Source of the DNA: Bacteroidota bacterium
Lineage (GTDB): Bacteria; Bacteroidota; Bacteroidia; Flavobacteriales; Flavobacteriaceae
NCBI GenBank assembly: GCA_004356305.1
Contig: SMXJ01000132.1
Span: forward strand, 1 to 14,167
Length of the DNA: 14,167 bases
Direction of reading: 5' to 3'
Shown here: positions 6,269 to 12,574 of the stretch, in pieces
Layout of the letters: each line of letters starts with the position of its first letter
How positions within the stretch are numbered: the first letter of the stretch is position 1
Position numbers and translations under genes: made by a program
The notes under the pieces: generated by a model
The model's input: the letters and a program-made list of their open reading frames with translations, nothing else
The model's database searches: none
What the model was told of the DNA's origin: nothing

Positions 6269-7516
6269 ATGGATTACTTTTTAATTATCACCACCCTAGT
6301 AGTACTTGCCGCCGCATTTGGATACCTCAATGTGCGTTTTCTAAAATTACCCAATACCATTGGTCTCATGGTTATCACCATTGTATTTACGCTGGCGGTA
6401 ATTGCCCTGAGTTATTTTGATAATACTTTATTGAATGCCGAAAAATATATCATAGCTCAAATAGATTTTGAAACTGTTTTATTAGACATAATGTTGAGTT
6501 TCTTGCTCTTTGCCGGAGCATTACATACCAACTTTGAACAGCTAAAAATACAACGATGGCCCGTACTCGTATTTGCTACGCTTGGGGTTTTGGTCTCTAC
6601 TTTTTTGGTGGCGACCGCCATGTTCTATTGTCTGCAATTGCTGGGATTGCAAGTGGATTATATATATTGTTTGCTCTTTGGAGCCTTGATATCACCTACT
6701 GATCCTATCGCCGTTTTAGGGATACTGAAACAGGCAGGAGTTCCTAAAAAACTGGAAACTAAAATAGTAGGTGAGTCCTTGTTTAACGATGGAGTGGGAG
6801 TGGTGGTCTTCTTGACCCTATTTCAAATTGCCTCCGCCAGCGGGACTGAAATAGAACCTTTGGATATCCTCAAAATGTTTGGTGAGGAAATAATAGGCGG
6901 AATTTTGTTGGGCTTGTTCCTGGGGTGGATCACTTACAGGCTTATGAAATCCATCGACGACTACGATATTGAAGTGATCATTACCCTGGCCGCAGTTATG
7001 GGTGGAACAGTGATCGCACAAAAATTTCATCTTTCGGCACCTCTGGCCATGGTGACAGCCGGGTTGATAGTTGGAAATAATACCGTAAGAGAATCTGCCA
7101 TGTCTGCAATTACCGAAAACTATGTCGATAAGTTTTGGGAGCTAATTGATATTTTACTCAATACGATCTTGTTTGTTCTCATAGGTATGGAAATGCTGGT
7201 GTTGACTCTGGAGGGTAATTATATTATCGCCGGCTTGATAGCTATTCCTATCGTATTACTTTGCCGATTTACATCTTTACTTTTCCCTATCAATTTCTTT
7301 AAGAAGCGCTTAGATTTTGTGCCGAACACTAATCTTATCATGACATGGGGTGGCTTGCGCGGAGGAATTTCCATCGCCTTAGCGCTTGGACTCACACAAG
7401 AAATGCATCGTGAATTGTTTTTAGTTATCACCTATGTGATCGTGGTATTCTCTATAATAGTTCAAGGATTAACGGTAGGTAAGCTGGTGAAACGTCTGGG
7501 TCGATCTCAGCTCTAA
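6269..7516 (+). CDS. Na+(K+)/H+ antiporter, CPA1/NhaP family (copy 2)
   Basis: This 415-residue polytopic membrane protein aligns with the leftward antiporter at 384..1637 along its whole length. The blocks around LSFLLFAGA, FATLGVL and FGALISPTDPIAV are nearly identical. Key residues are present: PTDP (143-146), GESLFNDG (168-175) with Glu169, Asn173 and Asp174, and WGGLRGG (360-366) with Arg364. It lacks a cytoplasmic regulatory domain. The loop near residues 185-205 and the C-terminal end diverge between copies, consistent with an old duplication and possibly different ion preference or regulation. It follows the AhpD-like gene by 44 bp. Its stop codon overlaps that of the convergent helicase gene. 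Confidence 0.9.
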   Translation: MDYFLIITTLVVLAAAFGYLNVRFLKLPNTIGLMVITIVFTLAVIALSYFDNTLLNAEKYIIAQIDFETVLLDIMLSFLLFAGALHTNFEQLKIQRWPVLVFATLGVLVSTFLVATAMFYCLQLLGLQVDYIYCLLFGALISPTDPIAVLGILKQAGVPKKLETKIVGESLFNDGVGVVVFLTLFQIASASGTEIEPLDILKMFGEEIIGGILLGLFLGWITYRLMKSIDDYDIEVIITLAAVMGGTVIAQKFHLSAPLAMVTAGLIVGNNTVRESAMSAITENYVDKFWELIDILLNTILFVLIGMEMLVLTLEGNYIIAGLIAIPIVLLCRFTSLLFPINFFKKRLDFVPNTNLIMTWGGLRGGISIALALGLTQEMHRELFLVITYVIVVFSIIVQGLTVGKLVKRLGRSQL

Positions 7517-8748
7517 TACCAGCGCTTTTTGTTCCTCCTGGAGGCTGCAGATTTCCTCCCTTTTTTATATTTACTTCCCTTTTTTTTGTGAACCTGAGGC
7601 TTTGCTTCCGGGTCCAAAAGGTAGGGATGATCTTCTTCAATAGTGATGGCTCTTTGCATCAATTTTTGGATGGCGGTGATGTAATCTCGTTCTTCGGCCG
7701 CACAAAACGTATATGAGAGGCCCTCATTGCCGGCTCTGCCCGTTCTTCCAATACGATGGACATAGGTCTCCGGAATATTGGGTACGTCAAAATTGATGAC
7801 TGCATCCAAATTGTCTATGTCTATCCCTCTGGAAGCCACATCGGTTGCTATCAAGATAGATACCTCTCCTTTCTTAAACTTATTGAGGGCTTTCTGTCTG
7901 TCGCTTTGAGTCTTGTCACCGTGAATACTATCCGCATTATAGTCATTCTTCAACAGAGTTTGTTCAAGTTTGTTCACCCCATTTTTTGTCCTTCTGAAAA
8001 TCAGAATGTTTCCCCTGATCGTGTTGCGCAAAAGATGAAGGCACAACTCGATCTTTTTAGATTTGGGCACATAGTATAAAAGTTGTTTTACACCCTTAGC
8101 GGCAGAAGATTCAGGAGTTGATTCCACCCGTTCGGGGTCATTTAAAATGGTTTTTGCAAGTTGTACCACTTTAAAAGGCATGGTAGCCGAAAACAATAAA
8201 ATTTGCTTTGTTGGGGGACATAGACGCTCAATTTTTTGTACGTCATCAATAAATCCCATATCGAGCATGAGATCGGCTTCGTCTATGACAAATGTTTCTA
8301 CCCGGCTCAGGTTGATCTTATCTTGCTTATGTAGATCCAATAATCTTCCCGGAGTGGCAATTACAATGTCCACACCTTTTTTAAGAATATCTATCTGTGG
8401 TTCTAATGAAGTGCCTCCAAATACCACACAGCTGCGAAGGTTGGTATATTTACCATAGGATTTAAAGTTTTCCTGAATTTGGACTGCTAATTCGCGCGTG
8501 GGACTTATCACTAGCGCTCTGATCTTTTTTCCTTTTTTGACAGCATCCTGTTTGTCGAATAACAGTTGAAGGATAGGCAGGGCAAATGCCGCTGTTTTTC
8601 CGGTGCCCGTCTGTGCGGAAGCGATCACATCTCTTTTAGCCAAGACCAATGGAATGGTTTGCATCTGAATGTGAGTAGGCGTTTCATACCCGCTATCTAC
8701 TATGGCTTTTAAAAGTGGTTGGTTTAATCGAAGTTCATTAAATGACAT
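7513..8748 (-). CDS. DEAD-box ATP-dependent RNA helicase, RhlE-like
   Basis: The 411-residue cytoplasmic protein unwinds short RNA duplexes using ATP; relatives act in ribosome assembly, RNA decay and cold adaptation. Helicase motifs appear in order: Q motif GYETPTHIQ (20-28), Walker A AQTGTGKT (45-52), PTREL (83-87), DEAD (156-159), SAT (187-189), ATDVASRGID (301-310) and HRIGRTGR (331-338). The tail (388-411) is rich in Lys and Arg and probably helps bind RNA. I chose ATG 8748 (MSFNELRLNQ) over an in-frame ATG at 8787. The upstream 13 codons are not helicase-like and would place the start at the -7 promoter element. It is convergent with the antiporter gene, the stops overlapping by two bases. 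RhlE-like fits better than DbpA or DeaD because no C-terminal RNA-binding domain is present. Confidence 0.93.
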   Translation of the reverse strand: MSFNELRLNQPLLKAIVDSGYETPTHIQMQTIPLVLAKRDVIASAQTGTGKTAAFALPILQLLFDKQDAVKKGKKIRALVISPTRELAVQIQENFKSYGKYTNLRSCVVFGGTSLEPQIDILKKGVDIVIATPGRLLDLHKQDKINLSRVETFVIDEADLMLDMGFIDDVQKIERLCPPTKQILLFSATMPFKVVQLAKTILNDPERVESTPESSAAKGVKQLLYYVPKSKKIELCLHLLRNTIRGNILIFRRTKNGVNKLEQTLLKNDYNADSIHGDKTQSDRQKALNKFKKGEVSILIATDVASRGIDIDNLDAVINFDVPNIPETYVHRIGRTGRAGNEGLSYTFCAAEERDYITAIQKLMQRAITIEEDHPYLLDPEAKPQVHKKKGSKYKKGRKSAASRRNKKRWY

Positions 8749-8773
8749 AGTTTCTTGTTTTACAACAAAGCCA

Positions 8774-8781
8774 CAAAGATA
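8774..8781 (-). promoter_or_regulatory. -7 promoter element of the helicase gene
   Basis: On the minus strand TATCTTTG fits the Bacteroidota consensus TAnnTTTG exactly and lies 25 bp before the chosen ATG at 8748. A transcript would begin near 8767, giving a leader of about 20 bases. No clear -33 TTG was found at normal spacing. Confidence 0.6.
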
Positions 8782-8835
8782 TGGCAAAATGATGTCTTGT
8801 GTTGCTATTGTACTTAGGAATGATTATTAAAAACT

Positions 8836-8843
8836 TACCTTTG
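8836..8843 (+). promoter_or_regulatory. -7 promoter element of era
   Basis: TACCTTTG matches TAnnTTTG exactly and lies 14 bp before the era ATG, giving a very short leader. The nearest upstream TTG (8808..8810) is 25 bp away, longer than usual for a -33 element. Confidence 0.6.
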
Positions 8844-8857
8844 CGAAAATCAATTTT

Positions 8858-9742
8858 ATGCCGCATAAAGCCGGATTTGTAAACATTATTGGCAACCCAA
8901 ATGTTGGCAAAAGCACCTTGATGAATGCTTTTGTTGGCGAACGTTTGTCGATCATTACAAGTAAGGCTCAAACCACTCGCCACCGAATACTGGGGATAGT
9001 GAATGGTGACGATTTTCAAGTGGTTTTAAGCGATACGCCGGGCATTATCAAACCGGCCTATCGGCTTCAGGAAAGTATGATGGATTTTGTTAGATCCGCT
9101 TTCGAAGATGCAGATGTATTACTCTACCTCGTTGAATTAGGCGAGAAGGCATTGAAGGATGATATTTTTTTCAAAAAGATCACCAGCGCAAGGATCCCTG
9201 TACTTTTATTGGTGAATAAAATTGATAAAGGAGATGAAGAAAAACTAGCAGTTGCGGTCCAATTGTGGCAGGAAAAAGTACCGAATGCCGAGGTTTTTGC
9301 CATTTCGGCTTTGGAAAATTTTGGTGTCTCTCAGGTATTTAACCGAATTATCGAGTTATTACCCGAATCTCCACCATTCTACCCGAAAGATCAATTGACC
9401 GATAAGCCGGAACGATTTTTCGTCAACGAGACCATTCGTGAGAAAATATTGATGCACTACAAAAAAGAGATCCCTTATTCCGTGGAAATTGATACGGAAG
9501 AATTTTTCGAGGACGAGAAGATAATTCGTATACGATCTGTAGTGATGGTGGAACGCGAAAGCCAAAAAGGAATAATTATTGGCCACAAGGGGTCGGCCTT
9601 AAAACGGGTAGGAGTAGAGGCGCGTAAAGATCTGGAGAAGTTCTTCGGAAAACAGATCCACCTCGAGTTGTATGTAAAAGTGAATAAAAACTGGCGGAGT
9701 AATGAAAAACAGTTAAGACGTTTTGGTTATAATAAGAGATAA
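8858..9742 (+). CDS. era: GTPase Era, 30S ribosomal subunit assembly
   Basis: Era binds the 3' end of 16S rRNA and checks maturation of the small subunit in the cytoplasm or at the membrane. The 294-residue product has the normal family length. The GTPase domain shows G1 GNPNVGKST (12-20), a TT pair in the G2 region (39-40), G3 DTPG (59-62) and G4 NKID (120-123). The C-terminal KH domain carries GHKGSALKRVGVEAR (242-256), with the GHKG RNA-binding loop. The ATG at 8858 gives the usual MPHKAGFVNI start and follows a consensus -7 element. The helicase gene is divergent, 109 bp away, and der lies 143 bp downstream on the same strand, an adjacency I know from other Bacteroidota. No anomalies seen. 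Confidence 0.97.
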   Translation: MPHKAGFVNIIGNPNVGKSTLMNAFVGERLSIITSKAQTTRHRILGIVNGDDFQVVLSDTPGIIKPAYRLQESMMDFVRSAFEDADVLLYLVELGEKALKDDIFFKKITSARIPVLLLVNKIDKGDEEKLAVAVQLWQEKVPNAEVFAISALENFGVSQVFNRIIELLPESPPFYPKDQLTDKPERFFVNETIREKILMHYKKEIPYSVEIDTEEFFEDEKIIRIRSVVMVERESQKGIIIGHKGSALKRVGVEARKDLEKFFGKQIHLELYVKVNKNWRSNEKQLRRFGYNKR

Positions 9743-9748
9743 GTTCGA

Positions 9749-9766
9749 TCCCGATAACTATCGGGA
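9749..9766. repeat. Perfect 8-bp-arm palindrome after era
   Basis: TCCCGATAACTATCGGGA has exact 8-base arms (9749..9756, 9759..9766) around AC and starts seven bases after the era stop. It would form a stable hairpin in RNA, but an A-rich run follows rather than a U-tract, so it is not a standard intrinsic terminator. Very similar palindromes seem frequent to me between genes of Flavobacteriaceae (from memory), so it may be one copy of a dispersed element. Confidence 0.6.
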
Positions 9767-9781
9767 CCAAATAAAATAAAA

Positions 9782-9789
9782 TAACTTTG
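9782..9789 (+). promoter_or_regulatory. Possible distal -7 element for der
   Basis: TAACTTTG matches TAnnTTTG, 96 bp before the der ATG and 15 bp after the era-distal palindrome. No -33 TTG was found at normal distance. It may give a longer der leader in addition to the proximal element. Confidence 0.35.
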
Positions 9790-9854
9790 GAAATTGTAAT
9801 TCGTTCTTTGGTGATCGATACTAGAAAAAATACCCAATTCAAATAGAAAAAATA

Positions 9855-9862
9855 TAATTTTG
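9855..9862 (+). promoter_or_regulatory. Likely proximal -7 element of der
   Basis: TAATTTTG fits TAnnTTTG and lies 23 bp before the der ATG, a typical distance for this phylum. The region is very AT-rich, so a chance match is possible, and no -33 TTG is in place. Confidence 0.45.
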
Positions 9863-9885
9863 TATTTTAAAAACAAACCCAAATT

Positions 9886-11187
9886 ATGAGTATTGTCGCC
9901 ATAGTTGGAAGGCCCAATGTCGGGAAATCCACCCTTTTTAATCGGTTGATCCAACGTCGCGAAGCCATCGTTGATGCAGTGAGTGGTGTGACACGAGATC
10001 GCCACTACGGCAAAAGCGATTGGAATGGGAAAGAATTTTCATTGATCGATACCGGCGGGTATGTAAAAGGTAGCGATGATGTTTTTGAAGCCGAAATCGA
10101 TAAACAAGTAGAGTTGGCGATCGATGAGGCGGATGCGATTATTTTTATGGTAGATGTGGAAACCGGTGTGACTGGGATGGATGAAGATGTGGCGCATTTA
10201 CTTCGGAAAAGTAAAAAACCATTTTTTCTTGCGGTGAATAAAGTCGATAGTGCTAATCGTCTAAACGACGCGGCCGAATTCTATTCTTTGGGGGTGGAAA
10301 AATATTATACACTTTCCAGCATCAATGGCAGCGGAAGTGGTGAGTTACTCGATGATCTCGTAAAAGTGCTTCCGGACGAACCCGAACGGACCGATGAAGA
10401 CTTGCCGCGATTTGCTGTTGTGGGTCGGCCGAACTCAGGAAAATCTTCATTTATCAATGCCCTGATCGGTGAAGAACGATTTGTGGTGACGGATATTCCC
10501 GGCACTACTCGCGACAGTATCGATACAAAATACAACCGTTTCGGATTCGAGTTCAACCTGGTAGATACTGCCGGGATCCGTAAGAAGAGCAAAGTGAAGG
10601 AGGACATTGAGTTCTATTCAGTGATGCGAAGTGTTCGTGCTATTGAATATTGCGATGTGGTCATCTTACTATTGGATGCAACTCGTGGATTCGATGGGCA
10701 GGTACAGAATATCTTTTGGCTGGCCCAACGCAATAATAAAGGGATAGTGATCCTGGTGAACAAATGGGACCTGGTGGAGAAAGAAACACAAACCACCAAG
10801 GAGTTTGAGGCCCACATTCGTAAGCAATGTGAGCCTTTCGTCGATATTCCTATCGTCTTCATATCGGTTTTGACCAAACAGCGTATTTTTAAAGCTATAG
10901 AAACTGCCGTAGACGTTTATAAGAACCGAAGCAGGAAGATCAAAACTTCGGTACTGAATGATACCATGTTGCCTATTATTCAGGCTACGCCACCTCCGGC
11001 TTATAAGGGAAAATATGTAAAAATAAAGTTTTGTACCCAGTTGCCTACTCCCCACCCTTGTTTCGCATTCTTTTGTAATCTTCCACAGTATTTGAGAGAC
11101 CCCTATAAGCGTTTTATTGAGAATAAGCTTCGTGAAAACTTCAACTATACCGGGGTTCCTGTCACTATTTATTTCAGAAAAAAATGA
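9886..11187 (+). CDS. der: Tandem-GTPase Der (EngA), 50S ribosomal subunit assembly
   Basis: Der is an essential assembly factor for the large ribosomal subunit, unusual in having two GTPase domains in one chain. Domain 1 shows GRPNVGKS (8-15), DTGG (55-58) and NKVD (118-121). Domain 2 shows GRPNSGKS (180-187), DTAGIRKKSKV (227-237) and NKWD (292-295). A KH-like C-terminal domain follows (about 350-433) and ends in the family-typical FRKK. The 433-residue length is normal. The ATG at 9886 (MSIVAIVGRP) places the first P-loop at the expected position. Two -7-like elements precede the gene, so it need not depend on era transcription. No frameshift or missing motif seen. Confidence 0.97.
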   Translation: MSIVAIVGRPNVGKSTLFNRLIQRREAIVDAVSGVTRDRHYGKSDWNGKEFSLIDTGGYVKGSDDVFEAEIDKQVELAIDEADAIIFMVDVETGVTGMDEDVAHLLRKSKKPFFLAVNKVDSANRLNDAAEFYSLGVEKYYTLSSINGSGSGELLDDLVKVLPDEPERTDEDLPRFAVVGRPNSGKSSFINALIGEERFVVTDIPGTTRDSIDTKYNRFGFEFNLVDTAGIRKKSKVKEDIEFYSVMRSVRAIEYCDVVILLLDATRGFDGQVQNIFWLAQRNNKGIVILVNKWDLVEKETQTTKEFEAHIRKQCEPFVDIPIVFISVLTKQRIFKAIETAVDVYKNRSRKIKTSVLNDTMLPIIQATPPPAYKGKYVKIKFCTQLPTPHPCFAFFCNLPQYLRDPYKRFIENKLRENFNYTGVPVTIYFRKK

Positions 11188-11259
11188 TTTTTTGGAATTA
11201 TTTATCGCTTGGTTAACCGTAAAGTTATCGTCAAATATGTCATAATTATTTCACAAAAA

Positions 11260-11300
11260 GTAAAGTATATTTTACATTTAGAATAATTTGTTTTACATTT
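11260..11300. promoter_or_regulatory. Operator-like repeat cluster upstream of the membrane-protein/Xre pair
   Basis: GTAAAGTATATTTTAC (11260..11275) is a near-perfect palindrome with arms GTAAA and TTTAC. TTTTACATTT is repeated directly at 11270..11279 and 11291..11300, an offset of 21 bp, about two helical turns. The half-site TTTAC therefore occurs three times just upstream of, and overlapping, the -7 element. An Xre-type regulator encoded in the same unit is the obvious candidate ligand, as an autoregulator (inference). Confidence 0.4.
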
Positions 11301-11301
11301 G
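11294..11301 (+). promoter_or_regulatory. -7 promoter element of the membrane-protein/Xre operon
   Basis: TACATTTG matches TAnnTTTG and lies 26 bp before the ATG at 11328. No TTG is present at the usual -33 distance. The element overlaps the second copy of the TTTTACATTT repeat, so a protein bound there would block transcription. Confidence 0.55.
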
Positions 11302-11327
11302 TACTATCAAGTAATAAATCATCCCAT

Positions 11328-11801
11328 ATGAAAACGAACTATTTACTACCCTACAAGTTTAAAGCCCTGGGTTGGGTTTTGTTTATCCTCGGCATAGTTG
11401 GAGGTCTCTATGTTCTTACCACCAATTATGAACAAGATATCTTAAGCACGAATGTACTTTCCATTTACAAAGGCGAGAGTCTGTCTGGTAAAGAAAGTGG
11501 ATTTTTTAAAATTATTAAAAACGATATACTGGACGAAATTGTCGCCTTATTCATTATTGTAGGAGGAATGTTTGTCACCTTCTCCAGAGAAAAAGTGGAA
11601 GATGAGTTTATTTATAAATTGCGTAAAGACTCTCTGGTATGGGCGGTCATTTTTAATTATTCGGTATTGCTAATTGCAATTCTCTTTGTATATGATTTTG
11701 CCTTTTTTGACGTGCTGGTATTTAATATGTTCACCCCCCTGATGTTTTTTATTCTTCGTTTCAATTTTCTAAAACTTAAATCCAGAAGCCATGAAGAATA
11801 A
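11328..11801 (+). CDS. Four-helix membrane protein of unknown function
   Basis: I do not recognise the family. The 157-residue product has four predicted membrane helices: about 13-31 (ALGWVLFILGIVGG), 67-86 (DEIVALFIIVGGMF), 103-122 (LVWAVIFNYSVLLIAI) and 125-145. A roughly 35-residue polar loop (32-66) joins the first two and a charged loop (EKVEDEFIYKLRKDS, 88-102) the middle pair. The tail is basic then acidic (KLKSRSHEE). The last 11 bases overlap the downstream Xre-type gene, implying translational coupling and a functional pair. Membrane proteins of this kind beside tiny Xre regulators recur in Bacteroidota; I infer sensing of a membrane or cell-state signal, or control of its own level, but this is not shown. 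Confidence 0.75.
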   Translation: MKTNYLLPYKFKALGWVLFILGIVGGLYVLTTNYEQDILSTNVLSIYKGESLSGKESGFFKIIKNDILDEIVALFIIVGGMFVTFSREKVEDEFIYKLRKDSLVWAVIFNYSVLLIAILFVYDFAFFDVLVFNMFTPLMFFILRFNFLKLKSRSHEE

Positions 11802-11991
11802 GATAAAAGTACAGCGTGCCATGCACGACATGACTCAGGCAGATCTGGCTGAAAAGATCGGTGTGAGCAGACAAACCATCAATGCTATGGAGAAAAACAA
11901 ATATGTGCCTTCGACAGTATTAGCATTGAAGATTGCCCAACTCTTTAAAATACCTTTGGAGGAAATTTTCTTTTTGGAAGGAGATGAATAA
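11791..11991 (+). CDS. Small Xre-family helix-turn-helix transcriptional regulator
   Basis: The 66-residue protein is almost only a DNA-binding domain. MTQADLAEKIGVSRQTINAM (14-33) is a textbook Xre/Cro helix-turn-helix, followed by EKNKYVPSTVLALKIAQLF and the acidic end EEIFFLEGDE. This size and pattern belong to the YozG/Cro-like stand-alone regulators, which act as dimers. Its ATG lies inside the last codons of the membrane-protein gene (11-bp overlap, different frame). The two are thus expressed from one mRNA, probably from the promoter at 11294. It may repress its own operon at the TTTAC repeat cluster (inference). There is no ligand domain, so signal input could come through the partner membrane protein. 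A toxin-antitoxin role is less likely because the partner resembles no known toxin. Confidence 0.9.
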   Translation: MKNKIKVQRAMHDMTQADLAEKIGVSRQTINAMEKNKYVPSTVLALKIAQLFKIPLEEIFFLEGDE

Positions 11992-12051
11992 GGCTGGAAG
12001 CACGAAGCGTGAAGTATGAAGTCAGAAGATTAAATTGAAAAGTGAATAGTG

Positions 12052-12081
12052 CTTGTCCGTCCGAAGCATTGGCGAAGGCGG
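12052..12081. repeat. Dispersed-repeat copy 1 (CTTGTCCGTCC ... GAAGGCGG)
   Basis: CTTGTCCGTCC (12052..12062) and GAAGGCGG (12074..12081) flank 11 bases. TCCGTC can pair with GGCGGA with one G-U pair, giving a short stem. The same two ends recur at 12097..12125. Elements of this type are frequent between genes in Bacteroidota genomes as far as I recall. Confidence 0.5.
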
Positions 12082-12096
12082 AAAAAGTGAAAAGTC

Positions 12097-12125
12097 CTTG
12101 TCCGTCCTAAATAAAATGAAGGCGG
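12097..12125. repeat. Dispersed-repeat copy 2 (CTTGTCCGTCC ... GAAGGCGG)
   Basis: The same CTTGTCCGTCC (12097..12107) and GAAGGCGG (12118..12125) ends as copy 1 flank a different 10-base AT-rich centre. The ends are exactly conserved while the middle is not. That suggests the stem-forming ends are the recognised or constrained part. Confidence 0.5.
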
Positions 12126-12244
12126 GAAATGGGGTAAGGGAACTAAGGCATAAAGCACAAAGCGTGAAGTCGGAAGTCGAAAAGCATAAAGACCGAAGAT
12201 AGATTCAACAATTCAACGATTAAAACACAAACCATCAACCAATA

Positions 12245-12574
12245 CTAGAGGTTGTCCTTGATTTTCTGTAATTCGGCCTTCACCGTTTCCAATTTGCGAA
12301 TGATCTCAAAGTTATCCAGAGTTTTGTGCTTATTTTCTTTTAAGTGGATCTTAGCACCCTCCAAAGTAAAGCCTCTTTCCTTGACCAAATGATAGATCAG
12401 CTCAAGGTTTTTTATATCGTTGGGTGTGAATTTACGATTCCCTTTGGCGTTCTTTTTGGGCTGGATTACATCGAACTCTTTTTCCCAAAAACGAAGCAGC
12501 GAGGTGTTGACATCGAAAGCTTCGGCGACTTCGCCAATACCGTAATATCGTTTTTCGGGTAGTTCTATATGCAT
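12245..12574 (-). CDS. MerR-family transcriptional regulator
   Basis: The 109-residue protein has an N-terminal winged-helix MerR domain. YYGIGEVAEAFDVNTSLLRFWEKEF (10-34) holds the helix-turn-helix, and GNRKFTPNDIKNLELIYHLVKERGFTLEGAKIHL (45-78) the wing and second helix pair. A short coiled-coil dimerisation segment (90-107) follows. No ligand or metal-binding Cys or effector domain is present, so it is a minimal MerR-like protein of the kind that sits beside M23 peptidase genes in Bacteroidota. Its ATG shares one base with the stop codon of the peptidase gene (TAATG), so the two are translationally coupled. Target genes are unknown; a link to cell-envelope control follows only from context. 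Confidence 0.9.
   Translation of the reverse strand: MHIELPEKRYYGIGEVAEAFDVNTSLLRFWEKEFDVIQPKKNAKGNRKFTPNDIKNLELIYHLVKERGFTLEGAKIHLKENKHKTLDNFEIIRKLETVKAELQKIKDNL

Larger units (their letters stand above)
11992..12244. repeat. Repeat-rich noncoding region
   Basis: This 253-bp stretch between convergent genes has no gene. It is purine-rich on the plus strand and built from repeats. AGCAC(G/A)AAGCGTGAAGT occurs at 11999..12015 and 12154..12170 with one mismatch. GAAGT-type short units follow each copy. A second repeat pair occupies 12052..12125. TTCAAC repeats at 12204..12209 and 12212..12217. The pattern resembles the dispersed intergenic filler I recall from flavobacterial genomes. No terminator with a U-tract is evident for either flanking gene. 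Confidence 0.6.

Noticed and set aside
8749..8787. Upstream ATG extending the helicase by 13 codons
   Set aside because: The extension is not helicase-like and overlaps the -7 element; ATG 8748 gives the standard RhlE-type start.
11212..11219. GGTTAACC palindrome after der
   Set aside because: An eight-base palindrome has no loop for a hairpin and no U-tract; likely chance.
11328..11991. Toxin-antitoxin system
   Set aside because: The Xre protein could be an antitoxin, but the membrane partner is larger than typical membrane toxins and matches none that I know.
11992..12244. Possible CRISPR array
   Set aside because: Only two copies of each repeat, with imperfect copies and irregular spacing, and no cas genes nearby.
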